A DNA stretch of 5,370 bases from the NCBI GenBank assembly GCA_001795335.1, contig MGOK01000033.1:9988-15357 (forward strand). Reading direction: 5' to 3'. Origin of the DNA: Chloroflexi bacterium RBG_19FT_COMBO_55_16 (GTDB lineage: Bacteria > Chloroflexota > Anaerolineae > Anaerolineales > UBA4823). The position numbers and the translations under genes were made by a program. Every line of letters begins with the position of its first letter. Position 1 is the first letter of the stretch. Positions 1-5,361 of this stretch are shown piece by piece. The notes under the pieces are model-generated. The model saw only the letters and a list, made by a program, of their open reading frames with translations. It was not told where the DNA came from and did not search any database.

Positions 1-1908
1 TTCGGTCATCCTGGCTGAGACCAATAATTCAAAGGGATTTGTCTGGTCCAGTCCGGCGGGCAATATAGATAGGTTGGGTAACCATTCTACCAAAGCATTG
101 TTGTTGAAACTTTTAGAAGTCCCGGTTAAGTGATCGGCAAGGCCTTTCCGATCGTTTAAACCAAGCAGGTGCGTAACAGAGGGGAGATGCAGGTTGGCGT
201 CTACCAGAATAACCTTGGGGCCGGTTTGGCAGAGCACAACCCCCAGGTTGGCTGGGACTGGGTCGGTATTATCGTTGACCTCTGAGCTGGTGATCAAGAT
301 TGATTTAAGAAAGTGGTTCCCATTTGGCAGGACAGATCTGGCATCCGGTGAGTCGGGGTGTTCATGCTCTGTCTGACCGTTAGCCCCTTTTACTTTAATA
401 AGAGGGATGAACTTGGCGCTCAATTGGCGATAATTTTCTGCGGCCAGCGATGCGGGCAGTGCTTGCACGACCAGACATTCGTTTCCGCTACCCTGGAGAG
501 TCTTATGCCGGGATATACTGCCCAAGAGCGGTAAACCGCTCGTTGTCATTATATCCTCCGCGCTCTTGACGGAGTCATCGAGGAATTCGAAACCGAGGAC
601 GATTACCAGTGCCAGGATCAGGCCTGCAATGCCGGCGATCAGCACCTTCAAACGAGTTTGCGACACAAGTTGCTGGCTAGTTGTCGCTGGTTCGATGATC
701 TTAACCTGGTTTGTAGGAGTTTTTTGTAACAGGTCATATAGCAACGCCAAACTTTGGCGGGCGTTGGACAAACGGGTGCGTTCTTCGGTGAGCTGGTCGA
801 TGATGATCTGTTGCTTTTGGACCTGCACCTGCTCGGTGCTTGACAAGCGAGAACGTTCCTTGGAGACCTGGTCCAAAATCATTCCCTTCCTCTCGTCCGC
901 GGTCCTCTGCGCATCCGTCAGGCGGCTTTCTTCTTGTGCAATCCGTTCGAGCACGAGACGTTGATCGTTAGAAGTACGGGCATTTTGGAACTCCACCTGA
1001 AGCTGAGCAATACTCGCTTCGGTGTTGGCGATGAACTCGTCCAGGGGCAGTCCGATGAATAGACGTCGCGTCTCAAGCAGCACTTTTTGCACTTCCGAAA
1101 GATGATTGATCTCCTGGGTGATCTGGTCCATGAGCAAGAGTTGAATTTTCACATCAGAAGCCGCATTGTAGTCAGCCCTGAACTGTTCGATCCTGACGGA
1201 AGAGCTGGTGATCAGATTAAGCAATATCTCTTCGTTAATTGAACTTTGGGTTTTCCCATCTGTGGCGACCTGCAGATCGGCCTCATATTTATCGAGCCGG
1301 GCTTCAGCATCGCTGAGCTCCTGAGAGGCATGGTCGCTGTTCTCTGCGGATGCTTCTTGGCCCCCGAACGCTTGGAGCTGTGCTTCAAGATCATTGATCC
1401 TGGCCTCGGTATTGGCAATTGTCTGTTCAATATTTCGGGCCTGGGTACTCATCTGATTCTCCAGCTGGGTAGCGGAGCCTTCTTCACCGGAGGGACTAAG
1501 GCGGACTAGAGCCTCGGCAGCAGCGTTCGCAATTTTAATCGCGCGGGTGGCATCGGGATCGAAAACGCGAATGTTCAGGATTTGAGTCTCTTGATTCGAT
1601 TTAACTTCAAACTTTCTTACCAGTTCTTCCGGGCTTATTCCCAGGTTTAGTTCATCGATCAGCGATTGCAGGAATGGCCCGGTTACGGCCAGCTCGGCAT
1701 AGGTCTGCATAAGTTGCCCACCGGCACGTAGCGCGGTTACATCCGGGTTGGGAGAGTTGATCCCCGGCCCGATTAACAGGCGCACTGTGGCCTCATAGAT
1801 GTTTATCGAGTTCATGGAGGACGCGTAAGCCACGGCGCTAGCGACAATAGTGGCAAGGACTAAGAACCAAAGCCAACGGCGAATAATTTTAGAAAAAGTC
1901 TGTTCCAA
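1..1908 (-). CDS. Wzz-like chain-length determinant fused to a degenerate BY-kinase-like domain (partial, C-terminus off window)
   Basis: An open frame of 636 codons runs off the left edge. It has the layout of polysaccharide co-polymerase/tyrosine autokinases: a short basic N-terminus (IIRRWLW), a membrane helix at about residues 12-28, a Wzz-type extracytoplasmic domain to about 135, a long coiled coil (about 146-410), a second membrane helix (about 422-440) followed by FEFLDDSVKSAED, then a cytoplasmic BY-kinase-like domain (AENYRQL before the P-loop, ILITSSE at 537-543, NPFELL near the window edge). In the family this protein controls polymer length and export, and the kinase autophosphorylates a C-terminal tyrosine cluster. 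Here the Walker A segment reads NDNTDP (545-550) in place of GEGKST, and Walker A' reads VILVDANLHLP (566-576) instead of the usual VDADLRRP, so ATP-dependent kinase activity is doubtful. The TTG at 1908 is preferred because of a strong Shine-Dalgarno; an in-frame ATG at 1932 would add eight residues. The C-terminus and any tyrosine cluster are outside the window. The family is near certain; the kinase loss is read directly. Confidence 0.93.
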   Translation of the reverse strand, partial: MEQTFSKIIRRWLWFLVLATIVASAVAYASSMNSINIYEATVRLLIGPGINSPNPDVTALRAGGQLMQTYAELAVTGPFLQSLIDELNLGISPEELVRKFEVKSNQETQILNIRVFDPDATRAIKIANAAAEALVRLSPSGEEGSATQLENQMSTQARNIEQTIANTEARINDLEAQLQAFGGQEASAENSDHASQELSDAEARLDKYEADLQVATDGKTQSSINEEILLNLITSSSVRIEQFRADYNAASDVKIQLLLMDQITQEINHLSEVQKVLLETRRLFIGLPLDEFIANTEASIAQLQVEFQNARTSNDQRLVLERIAQEESRLTDAQRTADERKGMILDQVSKERSRLSSTEQVQVQKQQIIIDQLTEERTRLSNARQSLALLYDLLQKTPTNQVKIIEPATTSQQLVSQTRLKVLIAGIAGLILALVIVLGFEFLDDSVKSAEDIMTTSGLPLLGSISRHKTLQGSGNECLVVQALPASLAAENYRQLSAKFIPLIKVKGANGQTEHEHPDSPDARSVLPNGNHFLKSILITSSEVNDNTDPVPANLGVVLCQTGPKVILVDANLHLPSVTHLLGLNDRKGLADHLTGTSKSFNNNALVEWLPNLSILPAGLDQTNPFELLVSARMTE

Positions 1909-1915
1909 TGTCTTT

Positions 1916-1924
1916 TCCTTTCCT
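1916..1924 (-). promoter_or_regulatory. Shine-Dalgarno favouring the TTG start of the Wzz-like gene
   Basis: The minus strand reads AGGAAAGGA, ending seven bases before the TTG at 1908. The competing in-frame ATG at 1932 has only GTTCATTACAGCATGC before it, with no Shine-Dalgarno. This decides for the TTG, and the resulting N-terminus (MEQTFSKIIRRW) matches the usual short cytoplasmic lead of Wzz proteins. Confidence 0.6.
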
Positions 1925-1973
1925 GCATACATGCATGCTGTAATGAACCAATTCAACGCAAAGAGAGGTATTT

Positions 1974-1993
1974 AACCAGAACCCCCTCTGGTT
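1974..1993. repeat. Perfect 7-bp stem-loop between the GGDEF-like and Wzz-like genes
   Basis: AACCAGA (1974-1980) and TCTGGTT (1987-1993) are exact inverted repeats around a six-base loop. The hairpin lies 18 bases past the stop codon of the GGDEF-like gene and about 65 bases before the Wzz-like start. No T-run follows on either strand, so it is not a standard intrinsic terminator. It could be an mRNA-processing or stability element, or a protein site. The function is unknown. Confidence 0.4.
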
Positions 1994-2011
1994 GGCCTGC
2001 CATCCACTCAA

Positions 2012-2875
2012 TTAAGTTTGAAGCACCCCTTGGGTATTCGTCGAGGCGGGTTCGACGTGGCTTTCGGTGGGCAAGGCCTGATTTTGCATTTGTGCTTCAG
2101 CGATTTCCAGGAGTCTTTCGAAGGTAACCGCTTCGTCTGGAAAAGTCGAGATGCCAATTTTGAAGGTGAGGCCGAGTTTTTCCCTGCCAGCTGCTTCTAA
2201 TCTCTCGACAACCTCGCGCACATTGTCGCGGCTGGCTTCAGGCAATAATGCAACGAAATGGTCGTCTCTTTGGACGACGACATCGCTATCCTTTAATTCT
2301 CCAACGATTAAGTTAGCGGTGTGGGCAGCGATGAATTTCTTGATCATATCCCGCTGTGCTTCTTGAATAAAGCGATTTAGCGATAGGTTTAGCGAATCTT
2401 CCGTCACAGAAATCGCCAACAAAGCTGCAGGGCGTTGGTAGTTCCTGGCTCGGCGGACTTCGCGGTAGATTTGTCCCTGGCCAATCTCAAATGGATAGTT
2501 GCTTTTATTTAACTGGCCGACGGTTAATTCATCGACGGCTTCATTGAAATCGAATAACTCGCGGCCGATCTGCCTGGATAAAAGGATGGTTAACCCGATG
2601 GCGCAGATTTCAAGGACTGTGTTGGGTAAGTTTTCCCCACCGATGCCGTATCCTAACCGAATTTTTATATAGTAATAAGGTAGAAACGCCAACAGAAATG
2701 GCCAAAAGGAGCGCGTTTTATTTAGCCACGGGAAGATGATAATCAGGACGGCGCAAGCCACTGTGTAAACATAAACGAACGAAGCGATATTGACAGGCTG
2801 CCCGAGTCTTTCTACGTTGTAGAAAACGAAGAACCACAGCAATGCCCCGGAAAGCCAGAACCTTAGCCGTTTCAC
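2012..2875 (-). CDS. Four-helix membrane protein with degenerate GGDEF-like domain
   Basis: 287 residues with a GTG start and a clear AGGAG Shine-Dalgarno (2884-2888) eight bases upstream. Four hydrophobic stretches fit membrane helices at about residues 4-20, 31-51, 56-77 and 85-103, followed by a linker and a cytoplasmic domain (about 135-265) with a GGDEF-like pattern: YREVRRARNYQRPAALLAI (137-155), then DSDVVVQRDDHFVALLP (196-212), then KIGISTFPDEAVTFERLLEIAEAQM (239-263). The signature loop is RDDHF, apparently one residue short and lacking both glycines. The Asp normally found in the LLxxDID strand is S156. The I-site Arg position appears to be K195. A diguanylate cyclase function is therefore unlikely; a ligand-sensing or protein-binding role is inferred. 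It lies between a sugar transferase gene and a Wzz-like gene, suggesting a role at the membrane in polysaccharide assembly. Other readings: a divergent nucleotide-cyclase-fold protein of unknown role. Confidence 0.85.
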   Translation of the reverse strand: MKRLRFWLSGALLWFFVFYNVERLGQPVNIASFVYVYTVACAVLIIIFPWLNKTRSFWPFLLAFLPYYYIKIRLGYGIGGENLPNTVLEICAIGLTILLSRQIGRELFDFNEAVDELTVGQLNKSNYPFEIGQGQIYREVRRARNYQRPAALLAISVTEDSLNLSLNRFIQEAQRDMIKKFIAAHTANLIVGELKDSDVVVQRDDHFVALLPEASRDNVREVVERLEAAGREKLGLTFKIGISTFPDEAVTFERLLEIAEAQMQNQALPTESHVEPASTNTQGVLQT

Positions 2876-2925
2876 AGGTGTAACTCCTGGAGGCGAGTAA
2901 TGTGGATCACCATTCCTTTACGTGT

Positions 2926-2938
2926 GGTTAACATAACC
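2926..2938. repeat. Short inverted repeat upstream of the GGDEF-like gene
   Basis: GGTTA and TAACC flank ACA, giving a small 5-bp hairpin or dyad about 50 bases before the GTG start. It would lie in the 5' leader if the promoter at 2956-2983 is used. It is short enough to be chance. Confidence 0.2.
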
Positions 2939-2947
2939 TTAATTCAT

Positions 2948-2973
2948 TAACGGTAGTTCTACCCTCGCCGTTA
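2948..2973. repeat. Overlapping inverted repeats across the putative promoter
   Basis: TAACGG (2948-2953) and CCGTTA (2968-2973) form a perfect 6-bp dyad. Inside it, GGTAG (2952-2956) and CTACC (2959-2963) form a second, overlapping 5-bp dyad, so the two hairpins exclude each other in RNA. Both lie on the -10 and spacer of the predicted promoter. An operator or alternative RNA fold is possible. No T-run follows on the minus strand, so a terminator for the sugar transferase gene is not supported. Confidence 0.35.
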
Positions 2974-2983
2974 CACTTGTCAA
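2956..2983 (-). promoter_or_regulatory. Putative sigma-70-type promoter for the GGDEF-like/Wzz-like pair
   Basis: On the minus strand an exact TTGACA (2978-2983) is followed after 16 bases by TAGAAC (2956-2961), a 4/6 match to TATAAT. It begins just three bases past the stop codon of the sugar transferase gene and leaves a leader of roughly 75 bases before the GTG at 2875. Inverted repeats overlap the -10 and spacer, which would allow repression. This is a prediction from consensus only. Confidence 0.35.
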
Positions 2984-2986
2984 TGG

Positions 2987-3631
2987 TTAGTAGGCGCCGC
3001 GTTGGCTGAAGACACAAGCCACGGTCTGGAACAGGATTTGAATGTCCAACCAGAAGGTCTGTTTTTCGATGTACTCGATGTCCATGCGGAGCCGCTCATT
3101 AAAGTCGACGTCGCTGCGTCCGCGCACCTGCCACAACCCGGTGATTCCCGGCAGAACTTCTAAGCGTTCCGTATGCCAAAGGGAGTAGGTGCTTACGTCG
3201 AAAGAAGTCGGTCGCGGTCCTACCAAGCTCATATCGCCCTTGATCACATTGATCACCTGGGGCAGTTCGTCGAGGCTGGTTTTACGCAGAAAGCCACCTA
3301 CGCGGGTGACACGTGGATCGTCGGTGATTTTGAAGTCAGGCCAGGTTAATTCATTGAGGTGAGCATATTTTTTCTTGAGCTGCTCAGCGTTCGTGACCAT
3401 GGTGCGGAATTTGTACATCCCGAACCGCCGCCCGCTTTTCCCCGTGCGGGATTGCTTAAAGAAGATTGGACCGGGGTCGTCGAGGTAGATCAACACTCCG
3501 AAGACCGAGATGACCAGGAGCAGTACGGGTAACGCGAACAGACAGAGCGATAGGTCAAAAATCCGCTTGGCGATCTGATAGTCTTTCCGGAACAACAGGA
3601 CTGTCGGCGGTTGGATGGGTACGAGTTCCAT
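2987..3631 (-). CDS. Polyprenyl-phosphate sugar-1-phosphate transferase (short, WbaP/PglC catalytic type)
   Basis: 214 residues, ATG start, AAGGA Shine-Dalgarno (3639-3643) seven bases upstream. The family transfers a sugar-1-phosphate from a nucleotide sugar to undecaprenyl phosphate, the first membrane step of exopolysaccharide, capsule or O-antigen synthesis. Visible marks: the KRIFDLSLC lead and a hydrophobic segment (about 23-50, a likely re-entrant membrane helix), [20 protein letters not shown] (51-70), YKFRTM (73-78), the catalytic Asp-Glu pair in SLDELPQ (D121, E122), [10 protein letters not shown] (132-141) and [13 protein letters not shown] (161-173). All expected active-site segments are present, so it should be active. 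It lacks the N-terminal four-helix and Rossmann-like part of full-length WbaP/WcaJ and corresponds to the catalytic module alone, as in PglC-like enzymes. The sugar cannot be told from sequence. It is the committed step of the pathway in which the neighbouring Wzz-like protein would act. Confidence 0.95.
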   Translation of the reverse strand: MELVPIQPPTVLLFRKDYQIAKRIFDLSLCLFALPVLLLVISVFGVLIYLDDPGPIFFKQSRTGKSGRRFGMYKFRTMVTNAEQLKKKYAHLNELTWPDFKITDDPRVTRVGGFLRKTSLDELPQVINVIKGDMSLVGPRPTSFDVSTYSLWHTERLEVLPGITGLWQVRGRSDVDFNERLRMDIEYIEKQTFWLDIQILFQTVACVFSQRGAY

Positions 3632-3655
3632 AGGTTTATCCTTCTACATGCCTCA

Positions 3656-3718
3656 CTAGGTAAGATACAGATATATTTCTTCCTCTGAGATCAGTTCAAA
3701 ATCGGCGAGCCTGATCAC
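3656..3718 (-). CDS. Possible small ORF, 20 residues, upstream of the sugar transferase gene
   Basis: A GTG at 3718 opens a 20-codon frame ending at TAG (3656-3658), 24 bases before the ATG of the sugar transferase. A good Shine-Dalgarno GAGAGG (3727-3732) lies eight bases upstream, and an in-frame TGA fixes the upstream limit. The peptide is acidic in the middle (ISEEEIYLY) and matches nothing I recognise. It could be a leader peptide coupling translation to the transferase gene, or chance. The evidence is the ribosome site and position only. Confidence 0.2.
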   Translation of the reverse strand: MIRLADFELISEEEIYLYLT

Positions 3719-3794
3719 AGGTTGATCCTCTCAAGAATTAAGTTTTCAATGTTTTAGCGTTCTAACCAAGATGCCTGTGGGAAACCACTGATTT

Positions 3795-3811
3795 ATCGAT
3801 GTAGATCGATG
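3795..3811. repeat. Two ATCGATG direct repeats at a 10-bp period
   Basis: ATCGATG occurs at 3795-3801 and 3805-3811. Each contains the palindrome ATCGAT, so the pair presents two dyads on the same DNA face, one helical turn apart. This is a typical arrangement for a cooperatively bound regulator site. It lies about 165 bases upstream of the sugar transferase start. No bound protein can be named. Confidence 0.3.
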
Positions 3812-3839
3812 GATATCCCTCCCATGGCGGTCAACTAGC

Positions 3840-3910
3840 AAAGTATTCACGTGTTCAGAGATAATGCACTTCGATGACTGCTATCGGGGCAATTATTCTC
3901 TCCATACTTT
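3840..3910 (-). terminator. Long imperfect hairpin at the 3' end of the receiver-like gene
   Basis: Three nested arms pair in order: AAAGTAT (3840-3846) with ATACTTT (3904-3910); AGAGATAAT (3857-3865) with ATTA and TCTCT (3892-3895, 3897-3901) around one bulged base; and CGAT (3872-3875) with ATCG (3883-3886). The outer arm touches the stop codon of the receiver-like gene. The whole is about 71 bases with an asymmetric internal loop. It lacks a clear T-run after it, so it may be a transcript-end or stability structure rather than a classical intrinsic terminator. Confidence 0.35.
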
Positions 3911-4254
3911 CAAGATATGCTCGGACTTAAGCGAACAGCCTCCACCAGATCGGTGCCTTGATTTAGTAAGAATTCCTGTTTGGCGTAGACATGCACGCGA
4001 TTGTCATGAAGATTGACGACGAGAACACGTAACTCAGGGTATCTAGCCAGGTTCAATACGGTAGTGAGTTCGGAAAATGGCCGATTCTCGTCCCAAATCA
4101 CGACATTGGGTTGAAAACGCTCGACCTCTTCCTTAATGGCAGTCACATCAGCTGGCGCAATAGTTATCACGCTGAAGTCCATCTCACGGGCCAGAAGCCT
4201 CTCGATTCCAGCCGACAAGACAAGTTCACTACAAATTACAAGAACCCGTTTCAA
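3910..4254 (-). CDS. Stand-alone degenerate receiver-like (pseudo-receiver) protein
   Basis: 114 residues with a TTG start and GAGG (4260-4263) five bases upstream; an in-frame stop just beyond excludes a longer form. The whole protein matches one CheY-like receiver: MKRVLVICSELVLSAGIERLL aligns with the start of NarL-type receivers, PNVVIWDENRP (49-59) with the phosphoacceptor strand, LRVLVVN (75-81) with the T/S strand, and FLLNQGTDLVEAVR (95-108) with the Lys loop and last helix. D55 is kept at the phosphoacceptor position, but the acidic pocket is C8-S9 (normally Asp-Asp), T/S is N81 and the conserved Lys is N98. There is no DNA-binding domain. Normal phosphorylation switching is therefore doubtful; an adaptor or partner-binding role is inferred. 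Its gene follows that of an intact response regulator on the same strand but has its own predicted promoter. Confidence 0.8.
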   Translation of the reverse strand: MKRVLVICSELVLSAGIERLLAREMDFSVITIAPADVTAIKEEVERFQPNVVIWDENRPFSELTTVLNLARYPELRVLVVNLHDNRVHVYAKQEFLLNQGTDLVEAVRLSPSIS

Positions 4255-4297
4255 TTGATCCTCAAGGAATCAGGTGTTCCTCGCCCCACCATATGAG

Positions 4298-4310
4298 TCT
4301 AGAAACTAGA
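4298..4310. repeat. Small hairpin in the leader of the receiver-like gene
   Basis: TCTAG and CTAGA pair exactly around AAA. It lies between the predicted promoter at 4335-4363 and the TTG start at 4254, so it would be in the transcript leader. It is short and may be chance. Confidence 0.2.
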
Positions 4311-4334
4311 GCTAATAACCCCTCCGCGATTTAT

Positions 4335-4363
4335 ATGATATATAAAAACATTAGAATTGTCTA
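4335..4363 (-). promoter_or_regulatory. Predicted sigma-70-type promoter of the receiver-like gene
   Basis: On the minus strand TAGACA (4358-4363, 5/6 to TTGACA) is followed by exactly 17 bases and TATCAT (4335-4340, 5/6 to TATAAT). The surrounding DNA is strongly AT-rich. Transcription would begin near 4328, giving a leader of about 70 bases. Other TATAAT-like strings nearby (4362-4367 and around 4388) lack a partner -35 box. Confidence 0.5.
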
Positions 4364-4440
4364 TTATACTTACTAAATCCTGGGGATTATAAAAGGATTA
4401 TTTTTTAATTGCCTTCTGAAAACTGTAGGATTAACATTAC

Positions 4441-4472
4441 CCTCTCTTGCAGTAATTTCAACCAAGGAGAGG
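4441..4472 (-). terminator. Hairpin just after the NarL-type regulator gene
   Basis: CCTCTCTTG (4441-4449) pairs with CAA (4463-4465) and GAGAGG (4467-4472), giving nine base pairs with one bulged G and a 13-base loop. It begins two bases after the stop codon of the response regulator gene. No T-run follows on the minus strand (GTAATGTTAATCC), so it is not a textbook intrinsic terminator. With the separate promoter at 4335-4363 it marks a likely transcript boundary. Confidence 0.4.
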
Positions 4473-4474
4473 AT

Positions 4475-5149
4475 TTACAAATCAGTCGGATAGCGACCGG
4501 TAAAGCTGTTTCCCAACCCGTGGCGGCGAGCGAACCGCCCCGCTTCGCGTCGATTCCTCAGGTTGAGTTTGTTCAAGATGTTGTGGATGTGTACCTTTAC
4601 GGTGTTTTCAGTGATCACCAGGCTTTTGGCAATTTCCAGATTAGAAGCGCCCATTCCCAAATGCCCGAGTACCTCAATCTCTCGGGTGGTGAGCGTGCTC
4701 AAGCTGTTTGGATTGGTGGCCTGGGTGGGATCGAGCTGCTTGAACTCATCGAGGATACGGCTAGTCATGGCGCGCGAGATGGCTGCTTCCCCACGCTCAA
4801 CGGCGCGCAAGGCCGCTAAGATTTTAGTGATCGGTGTGGTTTTTAATAAGTATCCTGTCGCCCCTGCACGGATCGCGGCAAAGAGCAAATCATCGGATTC
4901 TTGCATCGTAAGCAATATAAATTTTACCTGCGGGTCCTTAAGATAAATTGTATTTAACATATCCAATCCGCTCCCATCAGGTAAGGCGATATCAAATAAT
5001 ACCAGGTCAGGCTTCAGATCGAGAGCCTTTTCTATAGCTTCAGTAACCGAACCGGCTTCCCCAACAACTTCGAAGTCGGGTTGGCTGACCAAGAGGCTGG
5101 CCAGACCTTCTCTAAAGAGGATGTGATTGTCGACGATTAATATCCGCAT
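4475..5149 (-). CDS. NarL/FixJ-family response regulator (receiver plus LuxR-type HTH)
   Basis: 224 residues. The receiver domain (about 1-118) has D7 in the acidic pocket (the next position is Asn), phosphoacceptor D53 in LVLFDIALPDGSG, T81 in ILLTM and K103 in YLLKTTP, so it should be phosphorylated by a partner histidine kinase; none is present in this window. The C-terminal HTH (about 152-207) shows LTTREIEVLGHLGMGASNLE, then IAKSLVITENTVKVHIHNIL, the usual LuxR-type DNA-binding pattern. About 15 residues follow the HTH. The start MRILIVDNH fits the family, but there is no Shine-Dalgarno before the ATG (TTTCTATTCCT). It is the first minus-strand gene after a likely divergent promoter region, so it is a candidate regulator of this locus; its targets cannot be read from the sequence. 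Confidence 0.96.
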   Translation of the reverse strand: MRILIVDNHILFREGLASLLVSQPDFEVVGEAGSVTEAIEKALDLKPDLVLFDIALPDGSGLDMLNTIYLKDPQVKFILLTMQESDDLLFAAIRAGATGYLLKTTPITKILAALRAVERGEAAISRAMTSRILDEFKQLDPTQATNPNSLSTLTTREIEVLGHLGMGASNLEIAKSLVITENTVKVHIHNILNKLNLRNRREAGRFARRHGLGNSFTGRYPTDL

Positions 5150-5216
5150 AGGAATAGAAACACTAGATATAAACCCCGCTCGTTACCCCACGTAATATGA
5201 ACAGGATGATTAAAAA

Positions 5217-5243
5217 ATTATAACACATTCCATTTTCTTACAA
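5217..5243 (-). promoter_or_regulatory. Predicted extended -10 promoter of the response regulator gene
   Basis: The minus strand carries TGT followed by a perfect TATAAT (5217-5222), the extended -10 form, with TTGTAA (5238-5243) 15 bases upstream as a weak -35. The run TTTTTTAATC follows. A transcript from here would have a leader of about 60 bases before the ATG at 5149. Confidence 0.5.
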
Positions 5244-5296
5244 ATGCCATTTGAATAAAGTTGAAGAATTTGGATTTTCTTGGTAAAGTCCCGTCA

Positions 5297-5330
5297 AGTC
5301 ATCCGAGCGAGTCATCTGACCTGATATAAT
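5297..5330 (+). promoter_or_regulatory. Predicted plus-strand promoter with upstream direct repeats
   Basis: On the plus strand TGA precedes a perfect TATAAT (5325-5330), an extended -10 element. No good -35 box is seen; in its place are two AGTCATC repeats (5297-5303 and 5310-5316) with a 13-bp period. A poor -35 with repeats over it is the usual picture of an activator-dependent promoter. It would drive a gene to the right of the window. Confidence 0.4.
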
Positions 5331-5361
5331 TTGGAAAAGAAAGAATGCTCATACCTCATGC

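Larger units (their letters stand above)
3632..3909. other. Intergenic region upstream of the sugar transferase gene
   Basis: This 278-base gap separates the receiver-like gene from the sugar transferase gene. It holds a long imperfect hairpin at its right end, a pair of ATCGATG repeats in the middle and the doubtful small ORF near its left end. I find no convincing promoter with both boxes; the nearest is TTGAAC with TATATC 18 bases on (minus strand, about 3668-3697), which is weak. The gap is long for a tight operon, so separate transcription of the transferase gene is likely. Confidence 0.5.

Noticed and set aside
244..303. Frameshift as the cause of the missing P-loop
   Set aside because: The reading frame is the same before and after, the flanking residues align without gap, and checks at several distant points keep one frame from 1908 to 1.
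566..964. Plus-strand open frame of 132 codons
   Set aside because: It lies wholly opposite the coiled coil of the Wzz-like gene, has an unlike composition rich in Cys, Ser and Arg, and shows no family pattern. It is a shadow of the minus-strand gene.
1212..1509. Short open frames on both strands inside the Wzz-like gene
   Set aside because: They are out of frame with the well-supported coiled coil, and their translations show no domain pattern.
1924..1935. TGCAT/ATGCA inverted repeat near the Wzz-like start
   Set aside because: Five base pairs around two bases in a stretch of repeated ATGC strings is too simple to support a site.
1974..1993. Intrinsic terminator after the GGDEF-like gene
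   Set aside because: The stem is perfect but no T-run follows on the minus strand, and only seven base pairs are formed.
3777..3788. GTGG-GAAA-CCAC tetraloop hairpin
   Set aside because: Only four base pairs, with a mismatch just outside; likely chance.
4409..4946. Two plus-strand open frames opposite the response regulator gene
   Set aside because: The minus strand encodes a clear NarL-family protein through this stretch; the plus-strand frames show no recognisable domain and overlap each other.
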